Assembly (NCBI GenBank): GCA_954871525.1
Contig: OX940862.1
Location: forward strand, 42,215,732-42,279,731
Reading direction: 5' to 3'
DNA length: 64,000 bases
DNA from: Parietaria judaica
Lineage: Eukaryota > Streptophyta > Magnoliopsida > Rosales > Urticaceae
Part shown: positions 12,297 through 24,539 of the stretch, piece after piece
Position numbering within the stretch: position 1 is the first letter of the stretch
Layout: each line of letters opens with the position of its first letter
Made by a program: the position numbers and the translations under genes
The notes under the pieces: generated by a model
Seen by the model: the letters and a program-made list of their open reading frames with translations, nothing else
What the model was told of the DNA's origin: nothing
Database searches by the model: none

Positions 12297-14131
12297 TGGT
12301 GATGCCGTTTTTTGGATCAAACATTAAAGAGGCCCATTTGTAGGTGTTGGCGGGCTTTTGTTGAGTTTTGGTGGGCCTTAGTTGGCCTTGTTGCGGGGAT
12401 GAAAAATTTTGTTGTCAAGGATCGTTCCGTCAAGCCTTCAAAGATTTTGATGTGAGAGCCAGTATCCCGAGGACGACTGACCTACGTGATTTTGAGAATG
12501 TGGGCCTGGCCGGATCCCGTTGACTTTTGGGGTGGTTTACTCCAAAGTGAGCATTTTGTGGACCGATGTGGGAACCCTCGGCAGGTGTCCCTGGCACTTC
12601 TAGGATCGAAGGTCTCATTTCCGTTCGGGGTCCAGACGATTCGGGTGACTCGCTACCTGTTACCGTAGGGCCTGGAATTGACCAGACAGGGTTTTTTTAC
12701 AGGTTCAGCGGTCACGCGAATCGGGGGTACCAGCGAATGGGGGAGTGCGTTCGTCCAGGAAGTGAACCCTGGGGGGTTAAACTCTCCACCTGATAAGGCT
12801 TGTTTTAATTCTGGGCTAATGGAACTGTCCGTGGAGTCGTGGTATCTTTAGGAAATACGAGGACTAAGAGACAAAGCCTATGCCGAACAGAGCTTAGGAC
12901 AAGGATATGTGGGGTCTTGGACCCTCCCAAGATTTTCTCCATGGGCTCCTCTCAGAGTGATCACTCGGTCGTCCGGATCTTAGAGTAAGTCCCTCAGACC
13001 TGACCCTACGACCTGAATAGTGGGTCCCGTCACTTGTCCCCAGACTATCCTGGCAGCCGCGTAATGGACTAGAGATAGGCTGGACACAACATGGAACGGG
13101 ACCTATCAGGCAAGTCGTTGACCCTATAGAAATTCCTCCAGGGCTTCTGCTTTCTATAAATTCCTCACTTTCTGGACCTGAAAAAGTAACTCCCGAGGTC
13201 AAGGGAAACAGGAGGGGGGGTTACCCCCTGATTAACCTCCGAGGCTCAACATTAGTATAATATTTGAGGGGAGGCGAGTATATCGGGGGTAGAGAGAGAG
13301 AACTCGAGAAGATTTGAGTGAGTTTCGATGAGTTAACGTTTAACTGAACTGAGCTACTATTTATAATAGAGTCCGGGGGTCTACATGCAAATAAGTATTT
13401 TTCTGGGGGGTCCCCGGACAATATTATATATGCAGATTGGTCCCCAGAAAAGAGGAGTCCATCGCCGCCGTCAGATCGCCGATCGAACGGCTCACGCGCC
13501 CACACGCGCGCTCCAAGTGGTTGGCGCGCGGATCGGGGGCCCATCGCAGCCCTCCACGTGTCTGCGTGGGGATGGGCGTGCAAGTGGGCCTGGTGGCCCG
13601 CGGATTGGAAAGGCAAGGGAGATCACGCCAAGTGGCGCGATCCTGGTGGGCGCAGCCCCACTTGGGATGAAGTGGGCCGAGGCCTTGCATTGGCGTGGGA
13701 GATCGCGCCAAGTGGTGCGATCTGAAAGAGCTTCAGCCCCACTTGGGGGTTGATTTGACCCGGTGGGTCCCGTGGGTAGGGGCAGCGGGGTGATCCGCCA
13801 CATGGCGTGATCCTGTGCGTTGTCTCGGTTGTGGGGCCAGCCAAAAAGGTGTCCGAGAGCGAGCTTTTTTGCTCCCGGACGTGTCCCGTGTCTATTTATC
13901 ACAAATTTTATGTCGTTTTTGGGTGTTTTCATATTTTTACGAACACCGGGACACTTTGTTATTTGAAAACGGGCCTCCGGAGGGATTTTTGGATTTTAAA
14001 ATTGATTAATTTGATTTGTAACCTTAATTAAAAGATTAATCAAATTGTAAAATTAATTCAAGGAAATTAATGTAATACTTTACGTTTAATTAATCTATTT
14101 GTAAAATCAATTTCGAGAATTACCCATAACA
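12297..14131 (-). repeat. 3' LTR of Gypsy copy A
   Basis: 1835 bp with homology along its whole length to 33493-35343. On the plus strand it starts TGGTGATGCCG and ends CCCATAACA; on the minus strand it therefore starts TGTTATG. A polypurine tract (TGGGGGTTAA on the minus strand) lies just inside at 14132-14141. It contains three near-palindromic GATC...GATC boxes (13621, 13701, 13792) and a TATA box on the minus strand. Confidence 0.9.
13354..13373 (-). promoter_or_regulatory. TATA box in the LTR of copy A
   Basis: On the minus strand this reads CTCTATTATAAATAGTAG, a near-consensus plant TATA box in the element's sense direction. The matching place in the other LTR (about 34562-34578) keeps TATTATAATAG. 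It is the likely promoter for gag-pol RNA. Confidence 0.5.
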
Positions 14132-14175
14132 TTAACCCCCAGTTTTACAGGAATTCGTGATTTCCATGAATCTTC

Positions 14176-14182
14176 TATAAAT
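14176..14182 (+). promoter_or_regulatory. TATA box of the antisense gene, copy A
   Basis: TTCTATAAATTCTAGGTGGG lies 45 bp outside the LTR, pointing away from it, on the strand opposite to gag-pol. Copy B has the same box and flank at 53671-53680. About 64 bp further on, both copies keep an exon end CGAA followed by the splice donor GTAAGT (14246 in A). A promoter with a short first exon is the simplest reading. Confidence 0.6.
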
Positions 14183-14440
14183 TCTAGGTGGGCCCTCACA
14201 TTTTTTCAGTTCCGAGACGGGACGTGATCCGTGGTTTTACTCGAAGTAAGTCTTTCAAACAATTGTAACTATTTATTCTGTTACCCTTTTTACGCGATGT
14301 TTTTTCTGGTGTGTCGCGTTTTTAGCAGCCTTTACCGTTCTTGGTGTTTGTAACGCGACCTTCGGGTCAATTATTGTGAAAATCGCCTAGAAATTGAGTC
14401 AGTTCGTGAAGAACCGACTTTGAATTTCTCTCTGGCTCTC

Positions 14441-17400
14441 ATGGAGAACCATCCTGAAGCCACTACCGCCCAACCAGCTTCCACCGCCGCCAGAGAGGAC
14501 CACCGTCGGGGTCGCCAAGGTCCGGCGAGGTCGATAGGGGAGGAGAGTAGCGTCGGTGGCTGCGAGGTCGCACGGGGAGGCGCGGGCTCGCCTGCGCGGG
14601 TTCCTGGCAAGGTCGGCCAAGCCCTAGGCGGCGCGGCAGGGCTTCGCGTCGACGGAGGAGGGCCCCACGTGGTCCGGGAGGCCGTTGCGAGTCCGTCGGT
14701 GCAAGTGGCGCTCGGTGGCGAGGCCGGAGGAGGCCAGCCGGAGTCGGGTCCCTTGCATGGCTCCAGCAAGGTTGGGCCCGCTCGGGGCGGCGCGATGTGG
14801 CTTTACGCCATCACCGGTGGGTCCCCTGATGACCGGGAGGCCTGGGCGGTCCCGCCGTTTGTCCGTCGTCTTCTGGAACGGCCGGAGGTGCCTGGTCGAT
14901 GTCGGGCCCTTCGTGTGGGTCCGGCAAGGCTGGCGACAACGCTAGGGAGCTTGCCGTTGCCGGCGGAGGTCCCCCGTGGTTCGGGAGGCCCAGACGGCCC
15001 CGACGGAGGTGGCAGTGAGTTGCGCCGTGGTCGGAGGAGGCGTGGAGGCCTGGAGGTTTCCGGGTGGGTCTGGCAAAGTCGGGCTCGCCCGTGGTGGTGT
15101 CCCGCGGTCCGCCTTTGCCGGCACCCACTCAACTACCAAAGGATAAACTAGTAATTTCGGTAAACTAGTAACTTCGGAGTCGGAGCGCCCCGTCCGCGGT
15201 GGTGCCGCCTTCCGGAGGGGTTGCCGGTGGCCAGGGGGCCGTGGTTCCCTTGTCGGGAGCCATCGGCCCTATTGGGTCCTCTGTGGGCCCGGGATTTTTC
15301 AGCCTGAGTCCCAGACGGTTTTTTGTCCGTAGCAACGCATTGATATGTTTCCCTCCTTTTTCAAGTGGGGTCCGGTCCTTAATTATTGGACCAGGTGCAG
15401 GATCTGGATTTCCTGCCCCGGTTATCTCCGGGGGTTTTCTGCTTCTGGGCTTAGGCCGGATAGGCCTTTGGCGGCAGCCTCTTTGGCTGGCGCTGACAGG
15501 TCGTCCTTCCCACCTATCAGCGGGGTTCTGGGTGGTCATTCTGGTCCGTCGCCCTCAATGGATGGGGAGACGTTGACCGGCGGTACCCCTATTCGGGGTC
15601 CGTCCATTGTTTCCGGGCTGGATCGGAGATCTCCCGGCGTAGATATAGATACCCGTCTGGTTGTTGCAGGTACCCGATCTGTGGCCATTGATGCGGTCGG
15701 GCCGCGTCATAGGGCCGTCATAGCAGGCGGGTCATGTCTGATTTTTCATCGGAATGTTAGGAGACGAGTTGAGCCTGATTACGAGGCTTCTATTAGGTTC
15801 TGGTTTGACCCGCCTCTGGACTTCTTGGATATTGAAGTCCCGAGCGTTGTTTCCTTCGCCGAACTGGAAGTCTTTTTTCGTGAAGAGGGGCTAATCCCTC
15901 TTGAAGGTGTTTGTGTGCCGGCAGAGGGATCGTTGCCTAGTTGTCTTCCCGAGGGGATGGTGGCGGTGCCCCTGGAGAGTGTCTGATTTGGCTTTACTCG
16001 TTCGATACCTCTATTGCTGGAGGAAATCCTGGTGCCAGCTAAGCCCGGATGCCTGTCGGTTTATTGCAAGCTGTTACTCGCTGTGGTGGGAAGAACGTGG
16101 TCGTGAGTTGTCAGCCGACCAATTTTTTCAGTTCTTCATGCTCCGGATCTATTGGGGAACGCACGGCTTCGAGAACTGGTGTGTTCTCTACTATGATTAA
16201 GGCGTTAGCGTTGCTGATCTTCATCAGTACTCAGATCCCGGCTAGCACAGCCGCTGGGTGTGGGTCCCATGTGACTATTTATGATCCGCGCCTCGGCGCC
16301 TTGCCTCACCTCCTCCCCGCTCTCGTCCGACTTACGGGAGTTACGACTTTGGCAGCCTTTTTATGGCAAGGTCGGTAACTCCTGAACTTTTCGCCCCTTT
16401 TCTGGAGCGATCGGCATGGATCTGGTCGGGGTGGATTCCGACTGACTGTCTGCTTGTACCGCGTTGGGCTTCCTTGGAGGGGCCCCGATCTTCTCACGGT
16501 TTCTTTTTTACTTTGATGGTTACTCCGTAGTTTGACTTATTCTGTCGTCTGACTCAACTTTTCTTGTCCAGGTATGGCTGGAGAAGGTGACACTGCCGTT
16601 GGTGACTCCGGGCGAACCACATCTGGGGTCTTGGTGAGCCGGCCTTGTAGGCCGGCACGGGCTCCTGCGGCCGGCGGTGAGCGCCGTCCTCTGAGGGGGT
16701 CCTGCATGCGGGGGAGGGCCTCATATACCACTGCTGGCGCGTCGATGTCGCGCATGGCGGCGCCCCCTAGGGGGTTTTCTTGAGCGCCTCATGAGCCGTC
16801 CGTTTTCAAATTTGCTTCTTCGATGGAGGAGTTGTATGCGGCGGGGCAGGCCCTTCCTCAAGTATTGTCTTTTTCCCAGATGCAACTTGTTCAGCTAACC
16901 TCTGTAATTACTTGTGGCTTATCTTTTTCCCTTCTTGTAGATACCATCGGCGTTCGCCCTTGGCGGCTCTGAATTTTCAGTCCCGGCCCGGGATCTTTGC
17001 GTGGACGCCGTGTATATGCAAGACATCGCCCCTCTTCGTGCCCGAAATGCTTCGCTGGAGCGCGAGAATCAAGAGTACCGTTCTCGCGCCGAGGTATCCC
17101 TAGGGGGGATGGCGACAGCCCTCCGCCTGTTGCAGGAGGCCCACGAGTCCCGTGAGCGCGTGGCGTCCCAGATGGCCCGCGGGTCGGTGGAGTACCATCG
17201 GGCCGCGTCCGCGTTGGAGTCAATGCGGAATCGGATCGCGGCACTAGAGTCTGAGCTCCGCAACATTCAGAGCGGCATTTCCGAGATCGAGGACACCCTC
17301 TTCTGGGAGGGGATCATGTCCGTCTTCGTCTCTCTAGGATGTCGAACCAGGGAGTTCCACTATCCGTCACTTTCTTGACGGAGCAGTATCAACTTCCGGC

Positions 17401-17554
17401 TCACGTTCGGGCGACAATGGAGCCTTATGTGGCGATCATCCCAGCCCCGGTGGTACACCCGGATCCGCTCGCTGCGTTGGAAGGCTTTGGCGATCCTGCG
17501 GATTTTCAGGGTGGCCTTGACGCGTCTGGCAGCAGCGTGGGTGGTGCTCCATAG
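14441..17554 (+). pseudogene. Antisense gene of the Tat element, copy A (PF04195-like plus coiled coil)
   Basis: The gene runs opposite to gag-pol. The Met at 14441 (MENHPE) follows a likely first intron with donor at 14246. Parts in order: a Gly/Pro/Arg-rich N-terminal region (to about 15130), a 44-bp insertion-like sequence at 15133-15176, a PF04195-like segment (about 15560-16200) with FWFDPPLDF and LLEEIL, an exon starting MAGEGD after an acceptor CCAG at about 16572, then a long coiled coil (about 17001-17300: LRARNASLERENQEYRSRAE) and a C-terminal part MSNQGVPLS. Stops and frame changes at about 15986 and 17330 break it. PF04195 is annotated as 'putative gypsy type transposon'; its role is unknown. 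Additional antisense frames are known in Tat-type elements. Confidence 0.6.
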
Positions 17555-18049
17555 TTTCTGGGCGGCCATGGAGTGGAGTAGAGTCTTGCTTTTTCAGCGT
17601 TTTTTTTTTTTTTTTTTTTTTTGTGCCCTTGTACGTCCCCATTTTGTCTAGAGATCGTGGTTCCCACCGCCTGTGGTGGATTTTTGCTACACGCCTTCGA
17701 GGCATCGACTGTATATATTGACATTCTCGCTCTCCTGAGGGGACGCGATGGCTTTTATGTCATCTCACGCGTGCTTTTACTGGAAGCGCGTCGGATTTTG
17801 TTGCAATGTGTTTGCGGGTTTCCATTTTTTCTTGGTTTTACCCGTTGTTTGTCTGTTGCAGGTTGTTTACTCTCCTTGACGGTTCGGTTGTTCCGTGCCT
17901 TCTTCTTTTGGGCGAGCTCCGCGCCTGCAGTGTGTTTCCACCCCCCGAGCTTCTTGTCGAGTTTTTTAGGTGGTTTTTCCTGCTTCTCAGACTTCGTGCC
18001 AGAGTTACGTCTCTGGTCTTGTGGTCCAAACTAAGTGCTTGAGAGGTGA

Positions 18050-18740
18050 CCTACGGTCTCGGACTTGGTGCCTGAGCAGGCAGGATCGAGATCCGGGTCG
18101 TGCTATGAATCTCCGGGAGGACGCTTGTGAGGCATTTGGATCTTTCCGAGGTTTGCGCTTACGAGGCGGCTTACTTTTTTGGGTGCCGAGGTTGGCGCCT
18201 GGGGGGAGTCTTACATTTCGGACTTAGTGCCTGAGCAGGCGGAATCGAGGTCCGGGCCGTGCTAGGAATTTGTGCCGGGAGGATGCTTGCGAGACGTTTG
18301 GCTTTCCCGAAGTTGGCGCTTACGAGGCGGCTTACTGTCTCGGGTGCTGAGGTCGGCGCCTGGGGGCGGCTTACGGTTTCAGACTTAATGCCTGAGTTGG
18401 CGGGATCGAGATCCGGGCCAGACTAGGACTTTGTGCCAGGAGGACGCTTGTGAAGCATTTGGCTTTCCCGAAGTTGGCACTAATGAGGCGGCTTACTGTC
18501 TCGGGTGCCGAGGTCGGCGCATGGGTGGCGGCTTACGGTTTCGGACTTAGTGCCAGAAATGAGGTTCTGGTCTTTTGCCAAAGTCTGCGCTACGAACGGC
18601 TTATTGTCTTGGGCTTTTAGTGCCAAGTTTTACGCCCCGGTGCTTCTCCGAAGTTGGGACTTGTGAACGGCTTACTGTCTCGGAGTTAATGCCTGGATCA
18701 GCGGAATCGAGGTCCGGGCCTTCCAGGTCTTTTATGCCAG
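18050..18740. repeat. About 160-bp minisatellite in the 3' part of copy A
   Basis: The marker GCCTGAG recurs at 18070, 18229 and 18390 (steps 159 and 161), with further degraded units to about 18740. The units are homologous to the 163-bp repeats of copy B at 49210-49900. The array lies between the end of integrase and the end of the antisense gene. Confidence 0.8.
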
Positions 18741-19263
18741 AGTAGGTGGGGTCGAGGCCCGAGCCGTACTAGGACTTTTGTTCCAAGTGGCGCTGCTTGC
18801 TCTTTTTACCGATGTTTGCGATTTGAGCGGCTTACTTCTTCGGGTTTTTTTTCTTACATGTCTCTGCCTATTTCGGTAACCCCCCAGTTTTGAGTAATCG
18901 GTTAGGGTTAGGAAAAAACTATACAATTAAAGACACGTATGATAATAGAAAAAGAGAATTCTATTGATTGGCACTTCTTGTGGTGCCTTTTTTTTCATAG
19001 GTCGGTAGTCGGGGCTATTCTTGGTCCGACTAGAGTACTTGTGGCGGCGACATTGGCTTAGACGTTTCCCCAAGAGCTTTTTGCCTGTATTGGAGCTTTT
19101 GAATTTTTGGATTTTTATTAGCTTCAACCTGGATTGGAACATCCTGGGAATTTTTTACCCCATATTGGTCGGGTTCCAAGTCGTCGCTCAGCTGATTGGC
19201 TCCGGCTCGCATTTCAGGCATAGCTTCGGGTGTGCAGTCCGGCCTTCTGTCGCACGTCACTTA

Positions 19264-20598
19264 TTAGTAGTACTGCTTCAGTTGTTCGACGTTCCAGGGA
19301 CGGGGAACTTCTTTACCCCCCATCTCCTCCAGTCGGTAAGTCCCACCTCGGATAACCTTGGTGATGCAGTAGGGTCCTTCCCAGGTTGGCCCCAGGATGC
19401 CGGCTTCCTGGACTTGCGTATTCTGCCCCACTTTTCTTATGACCGGACTGCCTTCTAGAAAACGTCCCGCCTTGACTTTGGATTTGTAGTATCGCTCCAC
19501 AACTCGTTTCTGGGCCGCCAGACAAATGTAGGCGTCGTTCCTCCTTTGTTCAAGGAGGTCGAGCTCAGCTCTGAAGGCTTTGGAGTTTTGTTCTGGGTCG
19601 TAGAGTTTGACCCGGGGCAAGGGCACCGTGATTTTCGCTGGGATGACTGCCTCGACGCCGTATGTCAGAGCGAACGGAGTTTCCCCCGTCGCATTCCTGG
19701 CGGTGGTACGGTATGCCCAGAGCACTGCGGGTAATTCATCATCCCATTTCCCCTTCTTTTCGTCGAGCTTCTCTTTTAGGATCGCCTTGATCTCCTTATT
19801 TACAGACTCGACTTGGCCATTGGCTTGTGGGTAGAATGGGGAAGAATAAGTGTTGTTGATCCCGAGATCTTGGCAGAATGACCGGAGATCCAGGTTGTTG
19901 AACTGCTTGGCGTTGTCGGTGATGATCGATTCGGGTATCTCGTGTCGACAGACTATGTTACGCCAGATGAACTTCATCGTGTATGTCTGTTCGATCTTTG
20001 TCATGGGCTCGGCTTCAACCCATTTGGTGAAGTAGTCGATGGCGACTATAGCGTATTCAACTCCTCCCGGGGCTTTCGGAAGTTTTCCGATCAGGTCGAT
20101 ACCCCATTTTTCGAAAGAGCGAGGAACCATCACTGGGGAGAGCGGGACCCCTGGCTGTCGCGGAATCTGTGTAAACCGTTGGCATTTTTCGCACCTTCGT
20201 GCCATTTTGGCGGAGTCTTTTCTGAGAGTGGGCCAGAAGTACCCTTGCTTCAGGGCCTTCACCGCCAGAGATCGACCTGCGTAGTGGTTTCCGTAAATTC
20301 CTTCGTGGATTTCCCGGAGGACCAGGCTGGCGTCCTCCTCGTCGAGGCATTTCAGGAGGGGTTGCATGAAACCTCGCTTGTAGAGCTCCCCGTTGTGCAA
20401 CACATATCTCGTTGCGCGGAACTTGAGTTGCCTAACTTCTTTGCGGTCAGTCTGGAGGGTACCGTGTTTAATGTATTCTGCTATCGGAGTTTTCCAGCTT
20501 TGTCCGATATGGTGAGGATTCCTCCGTGGCTGGCTGCGGGCACACCGTGTTTCAGGTGCCCGATTGCCGGCGGGATCGAATCTTCGGCGGGTTCTCAA
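19264..20598 (-). pseudogene. Gypsy copy A integrase
   Basis: An intact 444-codon stretch holds a complete integrase: the HHCC zinc site (H98, H105, C136, C139) and the catalytic residues D168, D228 and E264 (35 residues between the last two, as in D,D35E integrases). It ends with a region close to GTYRLEEMGGKE and ...PWNVEQLKQYY. The apparent Met start is artificial, because the frame is the end of pol, separated from the RNase H part by a stop and frame changes around 20600. It belongs to the Tat-clade polyprotein of copy A and cannot be made as part of one. Confidence 0.85.
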
Positions 20599-22562
20599 GA
20601 GGTATCGGAGGCTTCAGGTTTCTTTATCGAGGGTTGCTTGAGGGCTTCGATTGGAACCTTTCCTAGTTCCTCGTCGTCTGCCCCAGAGGCCATTCTGGCC
20701 AAGGCGTCTGCTTCCGAATTTTTGGCCCGGGGAATTGGTGTGATCTCGTACCATGACAGTGGCTCCAGTTGGCGTTTCGTTTCTGTGAGGTATGCCGCCA
20801 TGTCAGTCTCCTTCGCCTGGTACTCTCCTTCCACTTGCTTCACGATCAGCTGGGAGTCGTAGTGGATTCGCAGGTTTTTTACTGCGAGTTTGTGTGCGAT
20901 TCGTAGCTAGCAGCGCCTCGTACTCGGCCTTGTTATTCGAGGTCTTGAATCCAAAGCGTATGGCGTAGCAAAGTTTTTTCCCGTCGGGGTTGGTGAGTAA
21001 TATCCCGGCTCCCGAACCGTGCATGTTTGCAGCGCCATCGACGTGTAGACACCAAGTTGGCCCGTCGGGATGACTTTTCCTTTTTGGTGCCTTTGGTGGT
21101 CTATCGATTTCTTCTTCGGTTTTGACTTCGGTGTCGTAGGTGAACTCAGCTATGAAGTCAGCCACAGCTTGGCCTTTGATGGCGACCCTAGGATGGTATT
21201 CGACGTCGTATTCTCCTAGCTCTTGTGGCCAGATAACCATGCGCGAGGAAGTGCCTTCCGGATTGGGTGTTTAGTCCTCCAACTATTTGGTGAGCTTGGA
21301 AGTATGGGCGGAGCTTCTTCGCAGCGGTGACTAGGGCCAGCACCAACTTCTCGATTTGTGTGTAACGCGTCTCAGCGTCCAGAAGGGATTTTCTAATGTA
21401 GTAGATCGGTGTTGCCTCTTGTTTTCTTCCCGGACCAATACGGCGTTCACCGCTCGAGCGGAAACCGAGAGGTAGAGGTAGAGTGACTCCTCTTCCTTTG
21501 GTTTTGACAGCAAGGGTGGTGACCCGAGGTAGGTTTTTAACTCTTGGAAGGCGGTTTTGCATTTTTTATCCCAGACAAAGTTCTTTCCGCCTTTGAGGGC
21601 CTGAAAGAACGCTTGACAGCGGTCTGTTGCTTTTGAGACGAACTTTCCTAGAGCGTTGATCCTACCGTTTAGGCTTTTCACTTCTTTGATCTGTTGGGGG
21701 CTTCTCATTTCGAGAAGGGCTTTAATTTTCTTGGGGCTGGTTTTGATTCCCCGTCTGTTGACAATATATCCCAAGAACTTTCCGAATTCAACTCCGAAAG
21801 CGCACTTCGCGGGGCTTAACTTTATCTGATACTTTCTCAACAACAGGAATGTCTCCCGCAGATCGCCGACGTGGTCGACCTCCCGAAGGCTCTTCACCAT
21901 CATGTCGTCTACGTACACTTCCACGGTCTTTCCGATCAGGGGGGCGAACATCCTATTGACCAGGCGTTGGTATGTGGCTCTGGCATTCTTAAGTCCGAAC
22001 GGCATGACCTTGTAGCAGTAGAGACCGCGATCGGTCACAAATTCCGTGTGTATGTGATCGGGCTCGTGCATCCGAATTTGATTGTATCCCGAATACGTGT
22101 CCATCATGCTCATGAGTTGGTGGCCGGCGGTAGCGTCCACTAGTTGGCCGATCCTCGGGAGCAGGAAACAGTCTCTGGGACACGCCGTCCACCAGTTGGT
22201 CGATCCTGTTCACCATCACCACGTTGGAAACCCAGTCGGGATATGTGACTTCTTTGATAAAGTTAGCGGTGATGAGCTTATTGAATTCTTCGCTGATCGC
22301 TTGGTATATTTCGGGGTTGAAGGTGCGTCAGCGTTGTACCTTTGGCATTTTTCCCTCCCCGATGTTTAACCGGTGAACGGCTATCTCCAGGTCGATGGCG
22401 GGCATGTCAGCATGTGACCAGGAGATTACGTCTTTGAATTCTTTCAGGAACGCTATCAGTTTGGTCTTGATCATGACTGGGAGTTGGGCTCTGATCGCGA
22501 TCGTCTTTTCGGGCCGATCTTTTTCTATCGGGAACTGCGTCACTTCTAACGACGGCTCCATG
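20599..22562 (-). pseudogene. Gypsy copy A reverse transcriptase and two RNase H domains
   Basis: Read leftward: a pre-RT segment (MEPSLEVTQFPIEK at 22561), RT with KVMPFGLKNA and YVDDMMVKS (22140 to about 21600), a Gypsy-type RNase H (to about 21240), and a second RNase H with WCLHVDGAANMHGSGAG and EADALAR (21240-20595). The second domain matches the aRNH seen in Tat-clade elements. Stops or frame changes near 22330, 22140, 21420, 21250, 20890 and 20600 break it. The right edge is where a Copia inserted between two pol codons. Confidence 0.85.
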
Positions 22563-22567
22563 GTAGG

Positions 22568-22677
22568 TGTTGTGAATAATTGTAATTAGAGTGTGTTAAT
22601 TATTGTTCATAGTCTTAGGTTGTATATAAGGCTTTACCCATTCAATGAAATCATAAGTTGAAAATCCTAAAACTACA
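22568..22677 (+). repeat. 5' LTR of the nested Copia
   Basis: 110 bp, TGTTGTGAA...AACTACA, with a TATA box TATATAAGG at about 22622. It differs from the 3' LTR (30761-30870) at only a few bases. Very short LTRs like this occur in some Copia lineages. Confidence 0.92.
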
Positions 22678-23455
22678 TGGTATCATAGCTCGGTTTGAGA
22701 GCTTATCGGAGCGGGCCGTGTTGCTGGTGACTTGCCAGAGTTCAGACTATGCGCGGTGGAGGAACTCGACTAGGGAAGTGGCCGCTCAGAGTTAGGGTTG
22801 AGAAGCTTGAGGGAGTCCGAGGACTCTGAGAGAGCAGAGCGAAGAAGCTCGAGAGATTGGTATCGTCGCTGACCTGGAAAAGAGAGCCATCGGAGAGGAG
22901 AGCTTCGTGTGGAGAGTGAGAAATCGCGATCTGGAGCTCGCGATTTATGGCTGGACGTCGCTGGTGAATAAGAAGATCGAAGGAGAAGCTCGGGAAAGAG
23001 CTTGCTGCTCATATTTGTGATAGGAGGCCTGACGCGACGGGACCAACGGCGATGATGGTCAGAGATATTCCGGCAACTTCAACGGCGGTCGTCGGCGACG
23101 GAGGAGATAGCTCAGGTGTTGTGCGTGAAGGATGAGGGAGAAGGCAGGGGACGAGCGAAGGAAAAAAAAAAAGGAAAAGGAAAAGAAAAAGGGAAATTCC
23201 TTTTTTACCCTTGGGTGTTATCTCATTGTCCCTGCGTTTGTTTTTGGTGTGCCCACGAGCAGAAAAAGGAGTTTAAGCTGAGCCTTGTTTTTCTGTCTGT
23301 GCCTGCGTCAAATCTAGTGTGCTTACGCCTAGAAAAATATTCTTGTGAGATCATTCTCTGTTCTTTCTCCTTTCGTTTGTTAAACTTTAATTGGGTCCGG
23401 GGAGCCATAAGCTAGGATCTGGCATTAAGTTCAAAGAAAAATAGGATGTCGGCGG
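22678..23455 (+). other. Copia primer site and leader
   Basis: The segment begins with the primer binding site TGGTATCATAGC and leads to the gag start at 23456. It is purine-rich (an AAGGAAAAGG run near 23160-23190) with no conserved frame; the frames that cross it do not match gag. Confidence 0.55.
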
Positions 23456-24510
23456 CCGATTTAAAAGGAATGACAGAGACAAAACTTGGAGAATTGGTTG
23501 AGTTCTTCAAAGTTTGAAAGGGACTGGAATGTCGGGTCTTCTGAAACAAGAAAAGGTGGCGAAACTCGATCTCCAATCGATAGACTTGAAGCTCGATGGG
23601 CCAAACAGTTACTTGGATTGGTCTCTCCGAGTAGAGAGAGCTTTAGAGGCGAGGAACCTCGAGAGCTTTATTACAGGGGAAGAATAAAAGCCCGATGAAA
23701 GTTCCCCGAATTGGAAGGAATTGAAGACCAGTCACAGCGAGATTTATATGTAGCTACTTAGTTCGATGACTCGGGAGATCGCCTATGAAGTTCAGATGCT
23801 CTCAAAAGTCAGAGATGTCTGGGAAAAGTTGAGAGTATCATACGCAGGCACCGAGAACAAGATGAGAGTGTTCCAGATTCTTCAAGACATCGATCTAGTG
23901 GTACAAGGAGACAAGTCAATCGGGGAGTATGCCAGAGAGATGAAACGGTTGTGGGGTCAATTTGATTATTTCTCAGCGCACGGGAGTTTTGATTCTCTCA
24001 TGTGCACAAAGACTCAAGAAATTGCTGAGATCAGAATGATGAGATTCCTAGAGAAATTGAACCCACCCTCCAATAAGAGGAGGGCAATAATTCTATCGAG
24101 TAAGGAAATTCCGTCATTGGACGAGACAATTGCAGCGATGGTCGAGGAAGAGACCATAATGCGAGTACATGCCGAGATCGGAGATGCTCCGGGGATGAGG
24201 TCTGCACTGACTGTTGGAGCGAGCGACAAATGAGACCACAAAGCGACTCGGCAGTGTTACAACTGTGGTGCGACTGGCCACCTGAGGGCGGCATGTCCAA
24301 AGGCACCGAAGGATAGGGAGTACGGCAATCAAGGACACTCTAGTGCCCGTGGGCATGGACAGTTTGGAGGTCGTGGTCGTGGTGGTCGTAGAGGGGGTTA
24401 CAACGGTATCCATCGTGCACACCTCACGGCTGGAGACGATGAAGAGGAAGACACGGAGCCGAACCAAGAAGGAGGTTCTCGAGATGTTCAAGAACAATAG
24501 GTCGGTGGAG
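23456..24510 (+). pseudogene. Copia gag (UBN2-type capsid and zinc knuckle), broken
   Basis: It begins MSAADLKG at 23456, then suffers stops and frame changes up to about 23760. From 23766 to 24233 there is an intact stretch of the Copia capsid domain (VWEKLRVSYAG, MKRLWGQF, FLEKLNPP). After a TGA at 24231-24233, the same region continues with a CCHC zinc knuckle, CYNCGATGHLRAAC, and a Gly-rich tail (about 24250-24500). Gag would coat the element's RNA in the cytoplasm, but this copy cannot make it. Confidence 0.75.
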
Positions 24511-24539
24511 CAAGCAGGCAAGAAGCCCATGATTGAAGG

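Noticed and set aside
13385..13932. Several GC-rich frames on both strands in the LTR
   Set aside because: LTR sequence; the frames come from GC-rich palindromes and are not shared in phase between LTR copies.
20598..20862. Plus-strand 306-codon frame at 19942-20862
   Set aside because: Antisense shadow of integrase and RNase H coding sequence of copy A.
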